Shown here one piece after another: positions 7,238-11,820 of a stretch of 11,820 nucleotides of DNA; within the stretch, counting starts at the first letter, position 1; every line of letters begins with the position of its first letter. The notes beneath the pieces were generated by a model. It worked only from the letters and a program-made list of their open reading frames with translations, was not told the DNA's origin and did no database searches. A program made the position numbers and the translations under genes. This stretch comes from an uncultured Oligoflexia bacterium (GTDB lineage Bacteria > Bdellovibrionota > Bacteriovoracia > Bacteriovoracales > Bacteriovoracaceae), in contig CATLVA010000013.1 of the NCBI GenBank assembly GCA_950060715.1, forward strand, positions 1-11,820. The letters are read 5' to 3'.

Positions 7238-7243
7238 TATACT
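7238..7243 (+). promoter_or_regulatory. -10 box of the divergent plus-strand promoter
   Basis: TATACT at 7238-7243 would give a start near 7250 and a leader of about 31 nt to the ATG at 7282, which is preceded by AAGGTGA. A poor -35 candidate lies near 7215-7220. A second TATACT overlaps at 7232-7237, so the exact box is uncertain. It is the mirror image of the minus-strand -10 box. Confidence 0.4.
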
Positions 7244-7281
7244 ACAATGGCTGTTTTAAAATAAAAAGTTCAAGGTGAATT

Positions 7282-8259
7282 ATGAAGTTTAGTGTTTTGT
7301 TATTTTTAGTCTATTCAACGTCAATTCTGGCCTATTCACCTTCGCTGGAATCACTTTTCAGAAATGCTAACAATATGGATGTTGGAAATAACACTGTGAT
7401 GGCGAGTATGGTTATTACAGAGCTTGATCCTAATACTAATACACCTCTCGAAAAAGAGGACAATATTCCAAATAAGTTTGCTATCAAATACGTCATTTTT
7501 AATGAGAAAGAAGATCGACCAACTATTACTCAAGTTAAGTACAAGGACTCTAGTTTTAATTATGATGTGCTAACAGATGTAGAAGAAAGATCATTTAAAA
7601 GGCTATCAGGCTTAGTTCGAAATAACGAGGCAGTAGATGCAAAATCATACTATAGTGTGATGGCCATGCTGTTAAATAATGATGGGAGTTTTCTCATTGA
7701 TTTCCTGAAAAATTATAACTCCAAAGTAAAATCAAACTCTGAAATTATTAACACGAAAAAAGTTAAACTCCTTGGTGAGTATAAATACTATCTCCAAGCT
7801 AGTAAAAAAGATGAAACCTCAAATATAGAGAACCCACTTCGTCCTGAGAATGAAGAAAAGCGGGCCAAGGCTCAAGAAGTGATGAAGGAGCCATTTTTAA
7901 GAGCTGACGATTTAGTCAGACGAATTAAAAAGAATGATAAATTTGTTTGGGCCGTTCAAGAAGAAAATGTAAAAGCGCATTTTGATGAAAACCATTATAT
8001 AAAGGATCTAACGATCAAGACTCCGCTGGGGCAACTTCAATATGTTTTTGGAAGATTTGTTCAGTTTAGAGAATTTGAATTCCCAGAATTCGTTTGGTTC
8101 ACAGATCTATCTGGAAGAAAATTTGAGATCAGAGCAAGTGATATTAAAATTTTCAAAGATAATAGCCAGTATTTCCAAAACAGATACAAAAAGTATGTTG
8201 AAGCTAAAGAGAAGAATAATTTTACCAATGCTTTAGTTTTACCGTCATTTATATTGTGA
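7282..8259 (+). CDS. Exported protein of unknown function, possibly LolA-like fold
   Basis: I do not recognise a named family. The 325-residue protein begins with a signal peptide (Lys2, hydrophobic core, likely cleavage after ILA at 17), so it is exported to the periplasm or beyond; no lipobox Cys is present. The middle (about 180-225) is Lys/Glu-rich and helical. The C-terminal part reads as beta strands: KFVWAVQEENVKAHFDE, IKDLTIKTPLGQLQYVFG and FPEFVWFTDLSGRKFEIRAS. The last of these loosely recalls the final strands of LolA/MucB-like periplasmic lipid-binding proteins, which is a weak impression only. The ATG has AAGGTGA about 5 nt upstream. It is transcribed divergently from the barrel-CFI-permease operon across a 72-nt shared promoter region. 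An 87-nt gap separates it from the next exported protein on the same strand, without an evident terminator. Confidence 0.75.
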   Translation: MKFSVLLFLVYSTSILAYSPSLESLFRNANNMDVGNNTVMASMVITELDPNTNTPLEKEDNIPNKFAIKYVIFNEKEDRPTITQVKYKDSSFNYDVLTDVEERSFKRLSGLVRNNEAVDAKSYYSVMAMLLNNDGSFLIDFLKNYNSKVKSNSEIINTKKVKLLGEYKYYLQASKKDETSNIENPLRPENEEKRAKAQEVMKEPFLRADDLVRRIKKNDKFVWAVQEENVKAHFDENHYIKDLTIKTPLGQLQYVFGRFVQFREFEFPEFVWFTDLSGRKFEIRASDIKIFKDNSQYFQNRYKKYVEAKEKNNFTNALVLPSFIL

Positions 8260-8320
8260 TTTCGATGTCTTAGCGGGTCAGATCTATTTAAGTTATTTAC
8301 ATAATTGTCCGATATGTCAG

Positions 8321-8329
8321 TGAGATAAT
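8321..8329 (+). promoter_or_regulatory. Possible extended -10 promoter for the 719-residue exported protein
   Basis: TGAGATAAT carries the TGn extension directly before GATAAT (five of six to consensus). No -35 box lies at the usual spacing, which is tolerated by extended -10 promoters. The start would fall near 8336, at or within the AAAGGG ribosome site (8334-8339), so the leader would be very short. This makes the call weak. Confidence 0.25.
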
Positions 8330-8346
8330 GCATAAAGGGCATATTT

Positions 8347-10506
8347 ATGAAGATTTTAATTAGTGTATTTATTCTAGCAAGCTTTCAAGTATTGGGTGCA
8401 GATGCTACTCAAAAAGACTCTGCTACTGCATTTGGCGGAATAAAGAAAAGTGATTGGCGAAACGCTTATAGAGAATCTGGCTCAGCAACAAATCCTAATG
8501 GAAATAGCACATCCGAAGTTATTGTAGAACAAACGCAAGAAGCTTCCATTGCCTGTACAGCAGATCAGCAAACTTCATTAACATATAAATTTTTTCTAAG
8601 CTTACTTCTTAACGAAAAAATGTCAGTCGTACCAAACTCTGAAGATGGAACATTATCTATTAGTACCGGGAAAATGGTTGGAAATTGTAACTCAATGCTT
8701 AGTTTTGGACACACACCACCACAAGATGGAAGATCACATTTAGTTCAAATCGGGATTAAGAGACCTAGTGGGTGTACAGGAGATGTTTGTGAGTATGATG
8801 CCTACACTGGTGAGTCTGGTGTGGCAGTTGGAGGTTCTAAAAAAGTTAGTGTGGCTCCTAATTATGAAGGGTTTGTTCAATGCCTAAAAGATACAGGAGC
8901 ACTCAATGAGGATATGACAATCAATGGAGATTCAATTGTTCTGGTTGAAGAGAATAGAATTTTCTCTGGTCTAACTGATACCGATCAAGTTTGGTTTTAT
9001 TCGCATGGGCCACTTGGAGCTAAAGATGGTGGTGTTTACTCTGGAAATAAGAAAAAAGAAAATACCTGTCGTTATTATGAAGACATAAAAGAAGGTGGGC
9101 TTACTTTCTACTCAAAGTATGATGCTAATAGGAATAGAAAGAAAACTTTATTCGATGAAATTTGTAAGTCGGGTGATTACAGATTGATCGAACAGCATTT
9201 GCCTGACTTCAGTGAATTTGTTTTTATGAAAAATATCCTAGAGCAGGTGAGAAACTTATATTTAGAAAAAGAAGTAAAAGACCTACATAAAGAGCTAGCA
9301 AGGAAAAATGGTGATGGAAAGTTGGATTACTCTGAACTAGATGCAGACAAATACCAACGAGTTATAGGAGATTTTTATTCGAAAATTATAGACCCTAAAA
9401 GAATAGATATTGAAAGACTTATTCGTGAAATTCAAGAAACTCCAGATGGTAGAGAAAAGAAAAAATTAAAAGACGATTTAAATAAACAAACGAAAGAACT
9501 TTTAGCTTACGCAAGGGCTCCGTATTTAAACTATGCAGACTTTGAAAATATGCGAGAGTTTTTAAACAAAGCACCCCTTCATAAAGAAGCTTGGAGAGAA
9601 GCAACAATATCTTTGTATGGAACTAATAAAACAGCTTTTTACTTTCAAGCTTTCAATGAAAGTCTGAGAAAAAAGGCAGATCTAGATAATATGTCAATTT
9701 CACAAGCAAATGAGATGATCACTGCAGATGTTAAAGCAGAAAGAAAAGTGATCAATGAACTTGGGGAACTTGCAGTGGATCATGATTTAAAAATTTCCGA
9801 TCGCTATCAAAGAAAAGCAGAAAGGATTGAAGAAGCAAAAGATGATTATGAAGAAAGTGCGAAAGTTTTTTATGAAGGCGAGATGGATTACCTCTACAAT
9901 CACTGCTACAACCCGAGCAAGTATTGGATAAACAGACAACGATGTGCTGCTGAGGTTCAAGCAAATATTGCTGATTATCAAGATATAGACCAGCAAATTT
10001 ATGATCAATTCGATGCGGAAGCACAAGGCTATAGAGAAGAAGCCACGGTGTGGTCAGGATATGAAAGAAGAAGAGATCAAGCCTATGGTCTTAATCCATC
10101 CCGCCAGTCGACGGCTAGAAGAAGTTCTTCATCAGCTAGTGGTGTAGACCCAAGAGCGCTAAGACAGCCTAATTATCAAGATAATTGGAATCAACTCATG
10201 GCCAGAATGAATAATGGAAATGGACAAACTCAAGGGTGGGCAAGTAACACTACTCAAAGAGGATACAATCCAAATTCTTATCAAACTACAAATGGCTGGC
10301 AATTTCAAGCAGCAAATCGTGGTCCTGCGGCTTGGAATAATAGAACTACTGGTACTTGGGGTGGATCAAGCACAGGAACATGGGGTGCAGGTGGACAGCA
10401 GTATTATGCAGGTGGGCCGCAATATGCAGACCCAACCTATAATTATCATTTGAGAAGTAATACTCAGTATGGACCGATGAATTATCGATCTTTTGGTTAT
10501 CCTTAG
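8347..10506 (+). CDS. Large exported protein with EF-hand-like loop, helical middle and G/Q/N/Y/W-rich tail; function unknown
   Basis: No named family is recognised. The 719 residues start with a signal peptide (cleavage near Gly17/Ala18). Residues 65-290 look globular and hold seven of the nine cysteines (70, 114, 143, 148, 179, 241, 273), suggesting periplasmic or extracellular disulfides. RKNGDGKLDYSE (319-330) has the spacing of an EF-hand calcium loop (N3, D5, G6, L8, D9, E12), but Arg319 replaces the first Asp, so it is degenerate. Residues about 295-575 are strongly charged helices, probably partly coiled coil, with Cys520 and Cys533 near the end. From about 583 the sequence becomes low complexity (G, Q, N, S, T, Y, W), with TGTWG at 668-672 and 676-680 and many Tyr. 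Such tails occur in adhesive or assembling surface proteins. The ATG has AAAGGG 7 nt upstream. The stop overlaps that of the convergent barrel gene. Confidence 0.8.
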   Translation: MKILISVFILASFQVLGADATQKDSATAFGGIKKSDWRNAYRESGSATNPNGNSTSEVIVEQTQEASIACTADQQTSLTYKFFLSLLLNEKMSVVPNSEDGTLSISTGKMVGNCNSMLSFGHTPPQDGRSHLVQIGIKRPSGCTGDVCEYDAYTGESGVAVGGSKKVSVAPNYEGFVQCLKDTGALNEDMTINGDSIVLVEENRIFSGLTDTDQVWFYSHGPLGAKDGGVYSGNKKKENTCRYYEDIKEGGLTFYSKYDANRNRKKTLFDEICKSGDYRLIEQHLPDFSEFVFMKNILEQVRNLYLEKEVKDLHKELARKNGDGKLDYSELDADKYQRVIGDFYSKIIDPKRIDIERLIREIQETPDGREKKKLKDDLNKQTKELLAYARAPYLNYADFENMREFLNKAPLHKEAWREATISLYGTNKTAFYFQAFNESLRKKADLDNMSISQANEMITADVKAERKVINELGELAVDHDLKISDRYQRKAERIEEAKDDYEESAKVFYEGEMDYLYNHCYNPSKYWINRQRCAAEVQANIADYQDIDQQIYDQFDAEAQGYREEATVWSGYERRRDQAYGLNPSRQSTARRSSSSASGVDPRALRQPNYQDNWNQLMARMNNGNGQTQGWASNTTQRGYNPNSYQTTNGWQFQAANRGPAAWNNRTTGTWGGSSTGTWGAGGQQYYAGGPQYADPTYNYHLRSNTQYGPMNYRSFGYP

Positions 10507-10522
10507 AAATTAACGGATAATC
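10495..10522. other. Hairpin containing both convergent stop codons
   Basis: GGTTATCC (10495-10502) pairs with GGATAATC (10515-10522), with one G-T pair. TTA (10503-10505) and TAA (10511-10513) can extend the stem past a one-base bulge, leaving a 5-nt loop. The TAG of the plus-strand gene (10504-10506) and the TAA of the minus-strand gene (10505-10503) lie inside. Neither strand has a T-run after the stem, so it is not a standard intrinsic terminator. Confidence 0.4.
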
Positions 10523-11820
10523 TCATACCTGTGTTCATTACGTTAGTTGTGCTGATTTCATCACTTGTATTTGAGAAGCTATAGAAGTCTCCAACAAAGT
10601 GGTATCCAAGATACCCAGAAAATACAACGCTAGGATTCCATTGATAATCGAAAGCAACATTGGCTTCGTAACCAAGTTCATCTGATTGATCAGCATTCGC
10701 TGTTACCACTTCTCTGGCCACATGGTCGTAGAAGTCTTCACCATTTGAAGCAACGTTATTAGCTTTTGCCCAAACTAATCCCATTTTCCAAGACCACTCA
10801 ACACCTTTATAAACTGCAGTTAAAGCTGCATAAGTAGAGTTTGTAACTGAAGCATTGAAGATATCATTACTTCCGTTCATAAAAGCTGGGTAGTTATATT
10901 TGTATAAAACCTCAGAGAATTTATAATTCGGATGTAGGTACATTCCTTCAAAGCTATTAGCAGTTTCACCGTCATCACCCTTAACCAAACCAGCGTTTAA
11001 CTTGAAACTCCAGTTATCATTAAGTTTATAACCACTTTCAACAATATAAGCATTAGTATCAAAGTCAGCATCACCAGTGTTGTAAAGATCACCGATACTT
11101 CCAGTAAGCATTGGAACTTCAAGACCTAAACTAAATTTTTCCCACTCTTTTGAAACAAAAATATCTACTAAGGTCGTGTTTTGAGAACCTGCTCCATAAA
11201 GAGTGTCGCTTGTTTCAACTTCTCTTACTGCGTAGTAAACACCCACTTTTAAGTTTCTGTTTGGATCATCGTAAAGTGCTTCAACACTTGTTTCGTATGA
11301 GTCGTATTTTCCGTTAGGAGCATCACTTGTATGAAGTTTCGCCCACATTGGAGATAGTTTAAACTTCCCAAGCTTTAGGTTGGCTTCAATACCTTCATAT
11401 CCAGAAAAGAAACGATCAAAAGTTCCATTTCCAGCATTAACGACGGCACCAAGACCAAAGTTCCTAGCGAAACGACCAACTCTAAAGAGGGCTGTATCCG
11501 CAAAAATCTCAGCATAAAGTTGGTTAACGTTTAATGCAGAAGAAGTTGTTTGAGAGTAGTAACTATAAGTTTGAGAATCTACATCAGTTGCTTCACCAAG
11601 ATTTGCGCCTCTAGTCCCACCTGTGGTTAATTCACCTCTAATTGTTACACCATCATTAACGATGATATTTGGATTTAACTTCAGTACCATAGATTGAAAG
11701 CGAGCATTGTCCTCTTGTGGGTTAATACAAGTAGAACCTGCAGCAGCAGTACAATCATCTGAAGTTCTACGAACATCATTTAAAATATTAGTATCGAAAG
11801 CTAGTGTTCCTTTCCAATCA
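10503..11820 (-). CDS. Outer-membrane beta-barrel, porin-like protein (5' end outside window)
   Basis: The frame stays open to the window edge beyond the Met codon at 11690, reading TLAFDTNILNDVRR near the edge, so the gene is cut at its 5' end and 438 residues are visible. The Met at 11690 is probably internal, since barrel-like strands continue on both sides of it. The protein is built of alternating strands with aromatic girdles and short polar turns (NQLYAEIFADTALFRVGRFARNFG, LKVGVYYAVREVE, FSLGLEVPML, WSFKLNAGLVKG, VVFSGYLGYHFVGDFYSF). It ends in MRLSVNF, the C-terminal Phe signature of outer-membrane barrels. Two cysteines 8 residues apart (codons 11751-11753 and 11727-11729) could form a loop disulfide. 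The FRVGRFARNFGLG motif resembles the strand-turn found in many porins and alginate-export-like proteins. The substrate is unknown. No signal peptide is visible because the start is missing. Confidence 0.8.
   Translation of the reverse strand, partial: DWKGTLAFDTNILNDVRRTSDDCTAAAGSTCINPQEDNARFQSMVLKLNPNIIVNDGVTIRGELTTGGTRGANLGEATDVDSQTYSYYSQTTSSALNVNQLYAEIFADTALFRVGRFARNFGLGAVVNAGNGTFDRFFSGYEGIEANLKLGKFKLSPMWAKLHTSDAPNGKYDSYETSVEALYDDPNRNLKVGVYYAVREVETSDTLYGAGSQNTTLVDIFVSKEWEKFSLGLEVPMLTGSIGDLYNTGDADFDTNAYIVESGYKLNDNWSFKLNAGLVKGDDGETANSFEGMYLHPNYKFSEVLYKYNYPAFMNGSNDIFNASVTNSTYAALTAVYKGVEWSWKMGLVWAKANNVASNGEDFYDHVAREVVTANADQSDELGYEANVAFDYQWNPSVVFSGYLGYHFVGDFYSFSNTSDEISTTNVMNTGMRLSVNF

Larger units (their letters stand above)
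7218..7263. repeat. 13-bp direct repeat flanking a dyad in the divergent promoter region
   Basis: CTGTTTTAAAATA occurs exactly at 7218-7230 and again at 7251-7263, 33 bp apart start to start (about three helical turns). Each copy contains the palindrome TTTTAAAA. Between the copies lies the perfect inverted repeat AGTATA-CT-TATACT (7230-7243). The arrangement fits an operator bound on one face of the DNA by a dimeric regulator, but AT-rich sequence makes short matches commoner than usual. Confidence 0.45.

Noticed and set aside
8061..8342. 93-codon open frame on the minus strand spanning the gap after the 325-residue exported protein
   Set aside because: It is mostly antisense to the exported protein's coding end, with no recognisable motif or good start context.
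8260..8346. Terminator or small gene between the two exported proteins
   Set aside because: Only a 5-bp stem (ACATA/TATGT) with a 9-nt loop and no T-run was found, and no short open frame with a ribosome site stands out.
11688..11690. ATG as the start of the right-hand barrel gene
   Set aside because: The frame continues to the window edge with plausible strand sequence, and starting here would leave no signal peptide.
1..11820. tRNA, CRISPR array, insertion sequence or prophage
   Set aside because: No cloverleaf, no regularly spaced repeats, no transposase or integrase motifs and no terminal inverted repeats were seen on either strand.

Overview
The window looks like an AT-rich chromosome segment from a Gram-negative bacterium. 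It carries an LPS-transport permease of the LptF/LptG type, two outer-membrane beta-barrel proteins ending in phenylalanine, several proteins with signal peptides, and a tightly packed housekeeping operon. Low GC, short intergenic gaps, lineage-specific secreted proteins and a CFI-box protein would suit the Bdellovibrio/Halobacteriovorax group. That placement is an inference from style and recall, not from a search. No tRNA, rRNA, CRISPR, insertion sequence or prophage signal was seen.

Layout. (1) Positions 1-750, plus strand: the 3' end of a secreted protein with a carbohydrate-binding-like beta-sandwich. (2) Positions 765-7209, minus strand: a seven-gene cluster. Read in its own direction it is outer-membrane barrel, CFI-box protein, LptF/LptG permease, def, fmt, rpe, hutH. 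Junctions are 0 nt, ATGA overlap, 35 nt, ATGA overlap, 6 nt and 1 nt, so it is probably one operon. A strong intrinsic terminator at 756-781 closes it and overlaps the last codons of hutH. (3) Positions 7210-7281: a compact divergent promoter region with a 14-bp dyad that supplies a TATACT -10 box to each strand, flanked by a 13-bp direct repeat. (4) Positions 7282-10506, plus strand: two exported proteins that I cannot assign to a characterised family. The second is a 719-residue protein with a cysteine-containing N-terminal region, an EF-hand-like loop, a long charged helical region and a G/Q/N/Y/W-rich tail. (5) Positions 10503-11820, minus strand: the 3' part of a second outer-membrane beta-barrel gene, whose stop codon interlocks with that of the convergent neighbour inside a hairpin.

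How the genes fit together. Def and Fmt are the two formyl-methionine enzymes of translation. Rpe is the pentose-phosphate epimerase. HutH makes urocanate from histidine, but no other hut gene is in view. Upstream in the same operon, a barrel, a CFI-box protein of unknown role and an LPS-export permease form an envelope-related trio with no spacing. This trio, its divergently transcribed secreted neighbour and the shared symmetric promoter are the least explained part of the window.
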